From Palsa-360 sp963719875 (GTDB taxonomy: Bacteria > Acidobacteriota > Terriglobia > Acidiferrales > UBA7541): a stretch of 64,000 nt of DNA. This document shows positions 51,634 through 60,394 of this stretch, one piece after another. Location: positions 1,426,001 through 1,490,000 of the forward strand of contig CAVRDJ010000002.1 of the NCBI GenBank assembly GCA_963719875.1. Reading direction: 5' to 3'. The notes under the pieces were generated by a model. That model had not been told where the DNA came from. It saw only the letters and a program-made list of their open reading frames with translations, and searched no databases. The position numbers and the translations under genes are program-made. How positions within the stretch are numbered: the first letter of the stretch is position 1; the number at the start of each line of letters is the position of its first letter.

Positions 51634-52754
51634 GATTGCCCCGCAGGCGGCGCTGTGGCCGTACCCGTAACGACGCGCACCTTGCCGCCCGGCAGCACGC
51701 CGAGTTGGCCATTCATGACAACGCGTTCGCCGGGCTGAAGTCCCTGTTCGACCACCACCAGTTCCCCTTGCCTCTGCCCGAGTTTCACGGGCCTCAGGTC
51801 CGCGGTCGAGTCCTGTTTGACGACGTAGACGAAGGGACCATTCGCAGAATCCTGCGGCGCAGCTGCTGGGACGAGCACAGCCTTCGGCAGAGTCGCCAGC
51901 ACCAGCCGCACATTCACGAATTGGCCCGGCCAGAGGTGGCGGGAGGTATTTGGCACAGTGGCGCGGAGCAGGACCGTTCCGCTGCTGCTTTGCACGGAGT
52001 TGTCGAGAAACGTGAGTTGCCCAACCTCCGGTTTCGTCTCATCCGGCAAGCGCACTTCCACTCGGAGCGTACGCTTTGCGGAGTTGCGCTGCACCTCGGA
52101 GAAATCGCTTTCGGTCACCGTAAAGTCGGCGTAGATCGGGTCCATGCGCTCAATGTTCAGCAGCGTCGTGGTGTTTGCAGTCACCACGTTCCCGTTGTCG
52201 ACCAGCCGGTGCCCCGCGCGGCCATCGATCGGCGAGAGAATCGAGGTGTACTCCAGATTCAGCCGCGCGGATTCCACCGCCGCCTCGTTTTGCTTGACCT
52301 GCGCTTCGCCCACGTCCACCGCGTTTTTCCGCGTGTCGTAGTCCTGCCGCGCGATCGCTTTCGACTCGACAAGATCCTGCACGCGGGCAAACTGAATCTT
52401 TGCAAAATCCAGCGCCGCCTTCGATTGCGCGAGGTTGGCTTGCGCCGAATTGAGCTGCGCCTCGAAGGGCCGCGGATCGATCGTAAACAGCGGATCGCCC
52501 TTCTTCAAATTAGCGCCGTCCGTAAAATGTATTTCCGTAATCTTTCCGGACACCTCGGGTTGCACGGAGACAACTTCCCGGGCGACGGTGTGGCCCACTT
52601 CATCAAGGTAAAGCGGCACGTCCTCGCTGACCGCGGTCGCCACCGTCACGGGCGAAGGCGGCCGCTCAAACGGCGGCGGATCTTTCTTGGCGCAGGCTGT
52701 CAGCAGAAGACCCAAAACGCAAGCCAGATAAAATGTCCTGTTCCCGCGGAGCAT
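51630..52754 (-). CDS. RND efflux periplasmic adaptor (membrane fusion) lipoprotein
   Basis: 374 residues from ATG 52754 with AGGA before it. Lipobox in LLLTACAKK. Barrel-sandwich and hairpin: VVSVQPEVSGKITEIHFTDG, LKKGDPLFTIDPRPFEAQLN, AQANLAQSKAALDFAKIQF, YTSILSPIDGRAGHRLVDNG; beta-barrel and membrane-proximal parts: TFLDNSVQSSSGTVLLRATV, VFVPAAAPQDS-like segment and PGERVVMNGQLGVLPGGKV. It connects the RND pump to the outer-membrane channel. First gene of the three-gene operon; no regulator gene adjoins it. Confidence 0.93.
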   Translation of the reverse strand: MLRGNRTFYLACVLGLLLTACAKKDPPPFERPPSPVTVATAVSEDVPLYLDEVGHTVAREVVSVQPEVSGKITEIHFTDGANLKKGDPLFTIDPRPFEAQLNSAQANLAQSKAALDFAKIQFARVQDLVESKAIARQDYDTRKNAVDVGEAQVKQNEAAVESARLNLEYTSILSPIDGRAGHRLVDNGNVVTANTTTLLNIERMDPIYADFTVTESDFSEVQRNSAKRTLRVEVRLPDETKPEVGQLTFLDNSVQSSSGTVLLRATVPNTSRHLWPGQFVNVRLVLATLPKAVLVPAAAPQDSANGPFVYVVKQDSTADLRPVKLGQRQGELVVVEQGLQPGERVVMNGQLGVLPGGKVRVVTGTATAPPAGQS

Positions 52755-53005
52755 CAATGTCCTATCGTTTCCCAGAGATACCGATTCCGGTCCCTATATA
52801 AATATAATACGACACCCTGTATGAGATGTATCAGGCCTTGATCGGTGGCATAAATTTCTAGGCCCTATTTTCTGAATGTCTGGCTAAACGAAGGCAATAC
52901 AAGGAGTTTGGCGAAATCCGAAAATTGTGAAGATTTGAAAAGTTGGCCGGATTCGGGGCGAGACAGCGGAATGGGGGGAGGACAGCTTGTCATTCGGTGG
53001 GAAAG
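52755..53005. other. Upstream region of the efflux operon
   Basis: 251 bp with an AT-rich stretch at 52793-52812 that reads TATTATATTTATATA on the reverse strand and could hold the -10 region. CCTG-N12-CAGG at 52816-52835 is a loose dyad that could bind a TetR/MarR-type repressor, but no such gene is near. The part from 52860 to 53005 holds nothing I recognise. Confidence 0.35.
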
Positions 53006-53206
53006 CTACTTCGCTGACGAGGCAGCGGCGGTTGATAATCGCTTCAATTCTTCGTAGGTAAAGAAGATCCGTGAGGCCTCCCCGGTTTCTAGTTCGCGGC
53101 CCAGCCCAAGCATGCGGGAAAACCAGCGAAGCTCCGGAGGTGTAATACCGAGCAGAACTGCGGCTCTGTATTCGTCTACAATCGCGTTCGGTTCAAGGTC
53201 AGCCAT
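53006..53206 (-). CDS. Small MerR-like/helix-rich protein, 66 aa
   Basis: ATG 53206 has GGAGG seven bases upstream; the ATG at 53212 is too close to it. Sequence AIVDEYRAAVLLGITPPELR, WFSRMLGLGRELETGEASRI and FFTYEELKRLSTAA has the order of a short winged-helix or MerR-type DNA-binding domain (helix, turn 'LGITPPELR', wing ending in FTYEELKR). Similar tiny proteins are frequent in Acidobacteriota. DNA binding is inferred, not shown. Confidence 0.65.
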   Translation of the reverse strand: MADLEPNAIVDEYRAAVLLGITPPELRWFSRMLGLGRELETGEASRIFFTYEELKRLSTAAASSAK

Positions 53207-53559
53207 GTACATTCCTCCGGGAACAAGGGCTACAGTTGATAACCAACATGGCAATTTCCCTGCCAGGAGTGCGTTTCAGGCAAGTCTTTTGGAATGAGCA
53301 ATTTCAGACACCAGAACGGGTAAGTGAGAGGCTTTTAGGCAAAAGATTTCACTTTATGTAGGCCGATCTTCCCAGAGGTTTCCTAATCGGGACCAGGGGA
53401 TTGATGCCCGTCCAATGAAAGTCCACGGAGCGGGCAAAACGCAGGAGTAGACGCCGCCGCTGCGCTGTTTGCCCGGCCTAAGAGAATCGTGCACCGCTGG
53501 CGCTACGTCCGCCAAAGTCTGGGCACATTAGGGGCGCGATTCAGCGCGGTGACCCACGC
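53207..53559. other. Intergenic, nothing recognised
   Basis: 353 bp between two small reverse genes. No repeat, hairpin with T run or supported ORF was seen; a 61-codon forward ORF at 53112-53297 overlaps the small gene and has no support. Confidence 0.4.
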
Positions 53560-53760
53560 CTAGGCAGTCTGGGTGCGCACCTGCTGTTTCACGCAGACCT
53601 TATTGGTCAGCTCAATGAGCTGCCTCAGATTCCACCACTCCTCTTCGCTCATCAGCCTTCCGTCCGGACTCGAAAAGTAAATCGATACGAATCCCTCGGT
53701 GGAGAGGGGAGAGCGGACAATCAACTGCGTTTTCTGGTGCTCAGGCAGCGGCTCGGGCAT
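53560..53760 (-). CDS. Small hypothetical protein, 66 aa
   Basis: ATG 53760 is preceded by GGAGGAA with about nine bases spacing. The sequence (QKTQLIVRSPLSTEGFVSIY, FSSPDGRLMSEEEWWNLRQL) looks like a small soluble alpha/beta protein; no cysteine pair or signal peptide. I do not recognise a family. Located upstream of the family B palindrome at 53868-53933 and next to the adenosine deaminase gene. Confidence 0.55.
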   Translation of the reverse strand: MPEPLPEHQKTQLIVRSPLSTEGFVSIYFSSPDGRLMSEEEWWNLRQLIELTNKVCVKQQVRTQTA

Positions 53761-53867
53761 GAATCGTTCCTCCAGATGAATCCGGATTCTAACATGAATA
53801 CCTCGATCCGATCTTTAACATCGCATTAATAATATAAGTCTGGGAGGAATCCTGCGACGGGAAGAAT

Positions 53868-53933
53868 CCTGGGAACGCCAATCTCCCGATTGGCGGGTTG
53901 CAAGACGCCAATCGGGAGATTGGCGTTCCCGGG
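53868..53933. repeat. Palindromic repeat, family B, copy 2
   Basis: CCTGGGAACGCCAATCTCCC … GGGAGATTGGCGTTCCCGGG, almost identical to the copy at 25441-25506. It lies 26 bp after the stop of the adenosine deaminase gene on the reverse strand. Confidence 0.85.
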
Positions 53934-53959
53934 CGATGAGTCAGATCGGCACGTTGGCT

Positions 53960-55564
53960 TCAAAAGCCGGCTTCAAATTCGCGGAAACGCCGCTCGAGCT
54001 CCCATTGCTGCTGCGCCTTCTCGCTGGATTTCAGGAAGGCGGCGCAGGCTGCTGATGGCTTGGCAGCGCCGGGCGCGTCTGGCGTGCACGCGGAGGCGGT
54101 GGGCGTGAAGGCGTCCGGCTCGAGCCACAGGCTCGCCCCGGGCAGAAAATTGTGTTCGAGGCCGGTGCGGACCAACTGCTTCAGGTCCGCGTAGCTGAGA
54201 GCGTACGTGCTCGCAGCGCGAACGTATTCGTGCGTCAAATCAATGCGAGAAACGCCTTCGTCATCGGTGGAGAGCGCCACCGGAACGTGGAATTTGCGAT
54301 AGATGGGAAACGGATGGTCCTTCCCGGTAATGCCAAGAATGACGTCATTGCTGGTGAGGTTGATTTCCACCATCACGTGTTTCGCGGCCATCTCTTTCAA
54401 CAAATCATAGGGACGGTCCTCGTGCATCAAGTCGACGCCGTGTCCGATTCGCTCGGCATAGGCATCCTCAAGCGCAAGGCGGATGTGACAGCAGAGGCCC
54501 TCGGGCGGAACAAGACCGGGGGCAAGCTCGCCGGCGTGCAGGCTGATGTGCACCTTAGGATAGAGGCCATGCAGGAAGCCGACGATTTTCATGTGCAGCG
54601 CATAGTCGGCCATCGAAATCGTGCCGTCCTCCGGCATGACGTAGTTGATCCCCACAAAACGCGAATCAACCGAGGCGGTCTCGAACCCCAGAAGCGTTTG
54701 CGCGAAAACCTGCTCCTTGGGAAAGCCGCGCAGAATTTGGTAGAGATAGCGGAACGTGATTTTGCAGCCCGGCAATTCCTGCGGCGTACCGCAATGCTCG
54801 AGCGCGCGGCGGGACGCTTCGGAATCGTCAAGGTGGGCGCGGGCGTTGCTAATTTCATCACGCAAGCCTCGCGCCAGCAGGGCGTCACGGAATTGGCCGA
54901 GGTCGTCCTTCCATCCAATTTCATGGGCGATTTGCGTTGCGTGGCTGAAGTCCGGTGTATCCATCAGCTCGATATACTGCTCGTTCTGAGATGCGCCGCG
55001 CGAGGCGACTTCGTCGAGCCATTCTCCAGCATGGCTCAGTGTCGTCGCGATGAAGAATTTGTCGAACGTGGAGAAAAACTGGTCATGCCCGCTGAAGCCG
55101 GGCGTGGGCACAAAGCTGCGCATGGAAAACGCGTTGATGAGCGTGTCGTAAAGGGCCTGATTCGTGAAGGCTTGCGCAGCGGGCGCCTGTCCTGCTCTGC
55201 AAACCGGCTGCGGCTTCACAAGAGCATGGGTCGCGAGATCCACGCAGAGGCCATCTTCCGCTGCATCGCGAATCCAGGTTTCAGCATAGACTCCCCCGGG
55301 AAAGTGGTAGTGCAGGTCCGCACCCTTGGGCATGCGCCGGAGAAACGCTTCGAGTTCGAGCGGGTTCGAGCGTGCAGCCTCATACGCGCGCGCCGTGCGC
55401 TCTTCGGCCGTTCCCGCCGCCACTGCGGGTTTTTTGACCGCGGTCTGAGCGGAGATAATCGTTGGCACCAGCAGGAAGAGCGCGGCGCCGATGGAAACGA
55501 TTAGCGGAACCCGCGGACTTCTTGCGCTGGACATGATTATGGACAGCATGAAAAACCGGTCCAC
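53960..55564 (-). CDS. Secreted adenosine deaminase (ADGF-like)
   Basis: 534 residues from GTG 55564, six bases after GAGGAG. A signal peptide (VPLIVSIGAALFLLVPTIIS) precedes the enzyme. Zinc ligands and active site: DLHYHFPGG (HxH, residue about 84), HAGE (KVHISLHAGELAPGL), RIGHG (AYAERIGHGVDLMHEDRP) and the catalytic DD in ALSTDDEGVSRIDLTHEYV. Adenosine deaminases turn adenosine to inosine; this long, exported form resembles the growth-factor-type (ADGF) enzymes. A C-terminal tail with four cysteines (TASACTPDAPGAAKPSAACA) is unusual. Role is likely nucleoside salvage outside the cell. Confidence 0.87.
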   Translation of the reverse strand: MDRFFMLSIIMSSARSPRVPLIVSIGAALFLLVPTIISAQTAVKKPAVAAGTAEERTARAYEAARSNPLELEAFLRRMPKGADLHYHFPGGVYAETWIRDAAEDGLCVDLATHALVKPQPVCRAGQAPAAQAFTNQALYDTLINAFSMRSFVPTPGFSGHDQFFSTFDKFFIATTLSHAGEWLDEVASRGASQNEQYIELMDTPDFSHATQIAHEIGWKDDLGQFRDALLARGLRDEISNARAHLDDSEASRRALEHCGTPQELPGCKITFRYLYQILRGFPKEQVFAQTLLGFETASVDSRFVGINYVMPEDGTISMADYALHMKIVGFLHGLYPKVHISLHAGELAPGLVPPEGLCCHIRLALEDAYAERIGHGVDLMHEDRPYDLLKEMAAKHVMVEINLTSNDVILGITGKDHPFPIYRKFHVPVALSTDDEGVSRIDLTHEYVRAASTYALSYADLKQLVRTGLEHNFLPGASLWLEPDAFTPTASACTPDAPGAAKPSAACAAFLKSSEKAQQQWELERRFREFEAGF

Positions 55565-55794
55565 AATTTTCTCCTCTCGAACGCACACGCCTCTCATGGC
55601 AATAGGAGTCCGAGTTTACATCACCGCACGTTACCGAAGGTTTCTACGTGGATTTTATTTCGCGATCACCGGCATATTGAACCGTGCATGCCACGACGCC
55701 TTCAAAGTTCAAGCGTCGCAACATTGGCCATGGGAAAATCAAATCAGAGGGTGCTACACCACCTGCAAATATCTGAACTTGAAGAACGAACGGC

Positions 55795-56100
55795 TCAGGA
55801 TGAGGCCTTTGCCGCTCTTGTCATTCCATCCTGTGGATTCCAGCGCCCCGGGGCTGGGCGCCCAGGAGTCACAGCCGTTTCGGGTGTTCCCTCAACGTCG
55901 ACAATCTCTCGAGTTCGGTAGGGCTTTTCCTTGTGGCAGGACGGACACCGAAGGTTGAAGACCTGGGATTTTCGCTGCGACGATTCTGTCCCTTCGCTCG
56001 CCCCTTGCAGGCTCCCTACGATGGCCGGAACGGGAATGGGCGCCTTGCAATGCAGGCATACCACTCCGCGGAAAGTTGGGCGTTCCGTTTCAATCGTCAT
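55795..56100 (-). CDS. Small zinc-ribbon-like protein, 101 aa
   Basis: ATG 56100; the ribosome site is weak (GAGG about 12 bases upstream). Two CxxC pairs, VVCLHCKAPIPVP and LRCPSCHKEKPYR, 35 residues apart, would hold one zinc ion. The C-terminal 40 residues are polar and proline-rich. Similar acidobacterial proteins are of unknown role. No signal peptide. Confidence 0.6.
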   Translation of the reverse strand: MTIETERPTFRGVVCLHCKAPIPVPAIVGSLQGASEGTESSQRKSQVFNLRCPSCHKEKPYRTREIVDVEGTPETAVTPGRPAPGRWNPQDGMTRAAKASS

Positions 56101-56692
56101 ATTCAAGCCTCGCTTGGATTCGGAACCGATGTCAGGAGACACCCAATCCTACCCCAAAGCGTCCATTTAGGTCCAGTCGCCCAACTCCAGAGGTTGTGGA
56201 AATATCGAGAACAAACCATAAACCGGAGGGAACCTTCCTCAACTCATTGATTCAATGAGAGTTCATAGGTCCAATTCCGCGTGCCCTCCAATCCGCTTTC
56301 TGTTGCTACTATCTACAAGCAATCTTCAAGCAATCTTCCGGGCGCACGACAAGCAGGCAAATTGGTGAAGAGGCAAGGGTGCAAGAAAGTAGGAAAATAG
56401 AGATGGAGACGAAGAGTCAAACTGCGGTGAATGCGAGTCGCTCTTTCGATTCCGAGTCGCTCGAAGTTCCGGCGGGACGACCCACCGTAGCCCACTGTGG
56501 AAACGGGGAGAAATCATTTCCGCCGTTACGAGAAAACCCCGGCAGGGGCGACATATCAGGCTCACCCACAATCATCCGCACACAGTGAATTCAGAACGAG
56601 CCGGGCCCCCAGGGCGTCCCGAGGACTGTTTCGATGTTTGCATTCCGCGGGCCGGATGTAGAATGCAAACACGCTCATCGAGGACCGGCCAC
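56101..56692. other. Intergenic, nothing recognised
   Basis: 592 bp between the zinc-ribbon gene and the alpha/beta hydrolase gene. Short ORFs on both strands have no ribosome site or family features. The repeat CAAGCAATCTT occurs twice near 56318-56338. No RNA gene or terminator could be supported. Confidence 0.4.
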
Positions 56693-57628
56693 ATGAAACG
56701 CGCACTTCCGCTAATTTGTTTGCTCGCCACGATTGTTTGCCCCAATTCCCGGGCGCAAACCCCCAAAGCGCAATCCACATCAAAACTTTCTTCCCAAATC
56801 GGGATGGAACAGCGCTTCCTGGTGGACCGCGGCGATGGGCACATCGACGTTCGAATCGACGTTCGAATCGAGGTGATCGCGCAGGGAGTGGGCCCGGTCA
56901 TCGTAATTTTACCGTCACTCGGCCGCGGCGCCGAAGACTACAACGTCGTGGCGGCGCTGCTGGCCAAGGACGGCTTCCGCGTCCTGCGCCCGCAGCCGCG
57001 CGGCATCGGCGCGAGCACGGGACCCTTGACGGACCTGACGCTGCATGACTTCGCCGCCGACATTGCCGCCGTGATCGAGTACGAAGGCAAAGGCCCCGCC
57101 GTGGTGGTGGGCCACGCCTACGGCCACTACGTCGCGGGCACGCTGGCGACCGACCGGCCCGAACTCGTGCGCGGCGTGGTCCTGGCCGCGGCGTCGGCAG
57201 GAAAAGTTCCGCCCGGAGTGCACGAACCGCGGGTCACACCTGAAGTGCGTGAAGCAATTGAAAAAAGCGGAGACCTGTCGCTCCCGGACGCCGACCGCCT
57301 GCGCTATTTGCAATTCGCTTTCTTCGCGCCGGGACATGACTCGCACGTCTGGCTGAGCGGCTGGCACCCCGAAACCGAAAAGGCGGAAAACGCCGCCTCG
57401 CGCGCCGCTCCCGTCGATGACTGGTTTGACTGCGGCACCGCGCGCATCCTCGACCTGCAGGCCGAAAACGACGCCGTCGCCCCGCGCAAATTCGCCGGCG
57501 TCCTGAAATCCGCGCTAGGCGATCGCGTCACCGTCGTCGTAATCCCCAACGCCGGCCACGCCCTCGTCCCGGAGCAGCCCGAAACAGTGGCCAAAGCCAT
57601 CGCCGCGTTCGCGCGCACCCTGAAATAA
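56693..57628 (+). CDS. Exported alpha/beta-hydrolase-fold protein without the nucleophile serine
   Basis: 311 residues from ATG 56693 (signal peptide RALPLICLLATIVCPNSRAQ); the upstream extension is not protein-like. The fold is clear: VIVILPSLGRGAEDYNVVAA, VLRPQPRGIGASTG, LHDFAADIAAVIEYEGKGP and VVVGHAYGHYVAGTLATDRP. The nucleophile elbow reads G-H-A-Y-G, with Ala142 in place of Ser. The acid (AENDAVAP) and histidine (IPNAGHALVPEQPE) positions remain. A 12-bp tandem duplication (56843-56866) repeats IDVR near the N-terminus. It may be a non-hydrolytic relative or use another mechanism. Confidence 0.8.
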   Translation: MKRALPLICLLATIVCPNSRAQTPKAQSTSKLSSQIGMEQRFLVDRGDGHIDVRIDVRIEVIAQGVGPVIVILPSLGRGAEDYNVVAALLAKDGFRVLRPQPRGIGASTGPLTDLTLHDFAADIAAVIEYEGKGPAVVVGHAYGHYVAGTLATDRPELVRGVVLAAASAGKVPPGVHEPRVTPEVREAIEKSGDLSLPDADRLRYLQFAFFAPGHDSHVWLSGWHPETEKAENAASRAAPVDDWFDCGTARILDLQAENDAVAPRKFAGVLKSALGDRVTVVVIPNAGHALVPEQPETVAKAIAAFARTLK

Positions 57629-57735
57629 ATATTTGGTCGTGAAATGAAGCGCGGGCTAGCCGAAAAACTCAATCGACTTTCAAAGACTGGCCCATCCCCT
57701 CTATCGAATCTAATGGAGTTGCGTCGCGGATCGCA

Positions 57736-58452
57736 CTAGGCGTCCCCTTTTTCGGCAGGCTGCGACGTTTCGCTGCTGCTACCTTTTGGTTTTTCCTCAT
57801 CAAAATCGGCAACATCAAAAAGTATCTGCCTGCGTGCCCCTCTTTTTTTTGGCCACCCACGATATAATAAGAGAACAACAAATATGGCGGTGAACCCCGC
57901 CATTCCCCGATACCCAGCTACCCCGGATAGAGGAATCGCTTGCGAAAATGGAAACGCTCGCAAAGCGAGGCCGCCCCAGAGAACCGTGATGAATAGGCTC
58001 ACAATCTGGTTCACTCTCGAAACCGAGAAAGGGAAGCCGGAAGCTATTTTGAGTACGCACCACCACGGGTCTCTGGATAGGGTGGTTCTATAGAGGGGGC
58101 CAATAACCTTTTCTCCGAGAACGTCAACGTGGCGTTCCCAATTTTCTTGCCAATATTTACTACCTCTATTCACCAAGTACCACGCAAACGAAACCACGAA
58201 ACCTATACAAGTAATAATAAAAATTGAAGGCCCATTTCTTTTTGTTGCTTCTACGCTTTGAAGTGCAAAATAACCCGCAAATGACGCGGCTATTAAAGTC
58301 CAGAAATAGGCAGCACGTTTCCAGTAAAGCTCGATTTCGAACTTGCGAATATCAAGAGCATGTTTTAGCGCCTCTTGTCGCCACTCCGCTTTACCAACTA
58401 TGCTCTTAGAAAATAATTCTTCATAAGTTTTGACTCTCGTGATCTCTGGCAT
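57736..58452 (-). CDS. Membrane protein, 238 aa, probable partner of the Shedu nuclease
   Basis: ATG 58452, 80 bp after the stop of the SduA-like gene on the same strand. N-terminal 40 residues are charged and helical (EWRQEALKHALDIRKFEIEL), then four hydrophobic helices (AAYFWTLIAASFAGYFAL, IFIITCIGFVVSFAWYLV, VNQIVSLFITVLWGGLALRA, AGFTAIFVVLLLYRG) and an acidic tail. The block 'ALDIRKFEIELYWKRAxYFW' is a pattern I have seen in proteins of unknown role in many phyla. Base composition is more AT-rich than the flanks, as for its neighbour, which suggests joint acquisition. Confidence 0.75.
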   Translation of the reverse strand: MPEITRVKTYEELFSKSIVGKAEWRQEALKHALDIRKFEIELYWKRAAYFWTLIAASFAGYFALQSVEATKRNGPSIFIITCIGFVVSFAWYLVNRGSKYWQENWERHVDVLGEKVIGPLYRTTLSRDPWWCVLKIASGFPFSVSRVNQIVSLFITVLWGGLALRAFPFSQAIPLSGVAGYRGMAGFTAIFVVLLLYRGWPKKRGARRQILFDVADFDEEKPKGSSSETSQPAEKGDA

Positions 58453-58532
58453 TCATTTCTCCTATCCCTGCTGTGCCGGGTGCGCCTCACGTCGTCACCC
58501 TTTCCAGCGACATCGGCGATGGCGCGTGCAAT

Positions 58533-59642
58533 TTAAGCCTTATGCTCCACGATAAAACGCGCTCGTTCGTGCAGTTCGTCGAACGTCATGATTTCCACTC
58601 CGTGGATAGATTGTCTGAAGCGTTCAAATGTTTGAAGCTTGTGACGGTCCCCCTTCACCTCGCTAAGGCAACCGATTACCACTATTCCCTTCGGTTTGAC
58701 TGTGAAAATTCCCTGACTCTCCAACCTATCCATGTTTTCTTGTAACTTTGATCCTCGCTCGTTCCACCCGTCCACGTTCGCCTGGGTCTGCGCCAGTGCG
58801 TCTGTGAGTTCCTGCGACAGGCTCCATGCCCCACTCCTGACTTCTTCGACCCCGCCCAGGAGCGGGGTGTCGGGTGTCTTGATTTCAACGAGAACGGTGA
58901 ATCTGACTTTGCCGCTTGTTGAACCCAAATAATCCGATAACTGTCCGCCACGGCGGTTGATTTGGGTCCCACCGACATTTGGTTGACTTTCTTCCAGTCG
59001 CAAAATCACATAGTTTAGTCCATAGCCGAAAATCCATTTGTTATCCTTGAAAAATCGCTGCCACCAAAGCTCGTTATTCTGTTGTTCCAACCCGGCGCTA
59101 AATTCCTTTAATCGGTCTCGTCGCTTCAGGATTTCGTTCACGTCTTCTTCGGAGAGGGATATATTTTCTGTTGAAGACAGTTGCCGGATGATGTTCTCAA
59201 TGCTGCCAGTTTCACGCTTCCGGATGGCTGCTACGATTTCTGCCTCTTCCTTGGACACCAAAGAGAAACTTTCATCTGGGATCTCGATTTCACTTAGCGA
59301 CCGCAAGAACGAAATGAGCTGCCAAAACTGCTCGTAGCATTCGTTCAGGTTCACCGAGGCTTTCAGATAAATCGTTTCGTCATTCTTGTCTGCACGAACC
59401 CTCGCAGCTTTTCCCGTGGTGTCCTTAACGACGAAATGGAGGCGCGGAGTAAATTTCTCGTTCTTCTTAATTAGAGTTACTTCGCAGAAATAGCTAACCC
59501 GCGGCCGGGCGTCGAGTAAAAAACGCTTAATTAAGCGACGTAATCTTTGGTTGAAGAAATAATAGAAGTTCTCATGAGAAGTTGGGCTGACCACGAGGTC
59601 CGCAAAATTATCTTTGCCAATAATGAAATCTGTTTGAGGCAT
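58533..59642 (-). CDS. sduA: Shedu anti-phage nuclease SduA (DUF4263)
   Basis: 369 residues. The C-terminal DUF4263 nuclease starts near residue 190: NNELWWQRFFKDNKWIFGYG, then QLSDYLGSTSGKVRFTVLVE with IKTPDTPLL, and RSGAWSLSQELTDALAQTQA. The PD-(D/E)XK residues are D237, E253 and K255, followed by the Q/E helix. The last part (GIVVIGCLSEVKGDRHKLQT, FERFRQSIHGVEIMTFDELH) matches the family end. The first 190 residues are a separate domain of unknown type, as in other Shedu proteins with varied sensor domains. Shedu proteins stop phages by cutting DNA. Confidence 0.85.
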   Translation of the reverse strand: MPQTDFIIGKDNFADLVVSPTSHENFYYFFNQRLRRLIKRFLLDARPRVSYFCEVTLIKKNEKFTPRLHFVVKDTTGKAARVRADKNDETIYLKASVNLNECYEQFWQLISFLRSLSEIEIPDESFSLVSKEEAEIVAAIRKRETGSIENIIRQLSSTENISLSEEDVNEILKRRDRLKEFSAGLEQQNNELWWQRFFKDNKWIFGYGLNYVILRLEESQPNVGGTQINRRGGQLSDYLGSTSGKVRFTVLVEIKTPDTPLLGGVEEVRSGAWSLSQELTDALAQTQANVDGWNERGSKLQENMDRLESQGIFTVKPKGIVVIGCLSEVKGDRHKLQTFERFRQSIHGVEIMTFDELHERARFIVEHKA

Positions 59643-59884
59643 GGGCGGGTGGCAAACCCTTCATATACCCTTTTCTTTTAACGGCTTATGACCGCATCAT
59701 ACCACTCCAATACGTCACCGCCGAATTAAGGTTTTGCCTGCCGCGAGTTTTCGAGTGACAGGAATCACGGAAGATTTGCCAGCGACGGATTTAACTTAAT
59801 AGGGGGCGTTACAATGACGCAGCGGAGATCGGCAGTTCGGAATGGGGGAGACCCTTCGAATGGCCGTCTTCGGGAGGTGACGTT

Positions 59885-60220
59885 ATGTTTTGTATGCATT
59901 GCGGCAGAGAAATCGCAGACTCTTCGAATTTTTGTTCTTCTTGCGGCGGCCGGCAGCGGTCGAGGACTTCGCACAAGCAACTGACGCTTTCCGCCACCGA
60001 CAAGAAGATGGCAGGCGTGTGCGGAGGCATCGCGGAGTATTTGGACGTTGATCCTACGATTGTGCGGCTGATCTGGGTGGCGTTGTCCGTGGTACCCGGC
60101 GGCTTTGTTGGCGGCGCTCTGGCTTACGTGCTCGCGTGGATCATTATTCCGAAGGCGCCCGCGTTCGCCTCGACGGCGGCAGGCGAGGCCGCGGCGCAGC
60201 CTTCGGCAAAAGCCGGATGA
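59885..60220 (+). CDS. PspC-domain protein with N-terminal zinc ribbon
   Basis: 111 residues; the ribosome site GGAGGTGA is very strong and stands five bases before the ATG. Zinc ribbon MFCMHCGREIADSSNFCSSC (four Cys) then PspC: LSATDKKMAGVCGGIAEYLD, VDPTIVRLIWVALSVVPGG and a membrane helix ALAYVLAWIIIP. PspC proteins sense or signal membrane stress; the zinc ribbon fusion is common in Bacteroidota and Acidobacteriota. No pspA or other psp gene is near. Confidence 0.88.
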   Translation: MFCMHCGREIADSSNFCSSCGGRQRSRTSHKQLTLSATDKKMAGVCGGIAEYLDVDPTIVRLIWVALSVVPGGFVGGALAYVLAWIIIPKAPAFASTAAGEAAAQPSAKAG

Positions 60221-60394
60221 AACCACTACCCCGCATTCCTCTGCAGGCATCCAATCGGTAAAAAGTTTGATATTTGATTCAGGGGGAATGCAGGCTTTTC
60301 GTGGCGCCGGCGAGACGCCGGCGCCACAGCACACCATGCTCCTGCCTCATTTGCAACGGGCCAAGTTTTTTCGCTCCCGCATCCGCCAGCCAGG

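Noticed and set aside
52816..52835. CCTG-N12-CAGG dyad upstream of the efflux operon as a repressor operator
   Set aside because: The dyad is weak beyond the outer four bases and no repressor gene is adjacent; kept only as a remark.
56101..56692. Possible RNA gene in the 592-bp gap
   Set aside because: No conserved stem, promoter and terminator combination could be read by eye.
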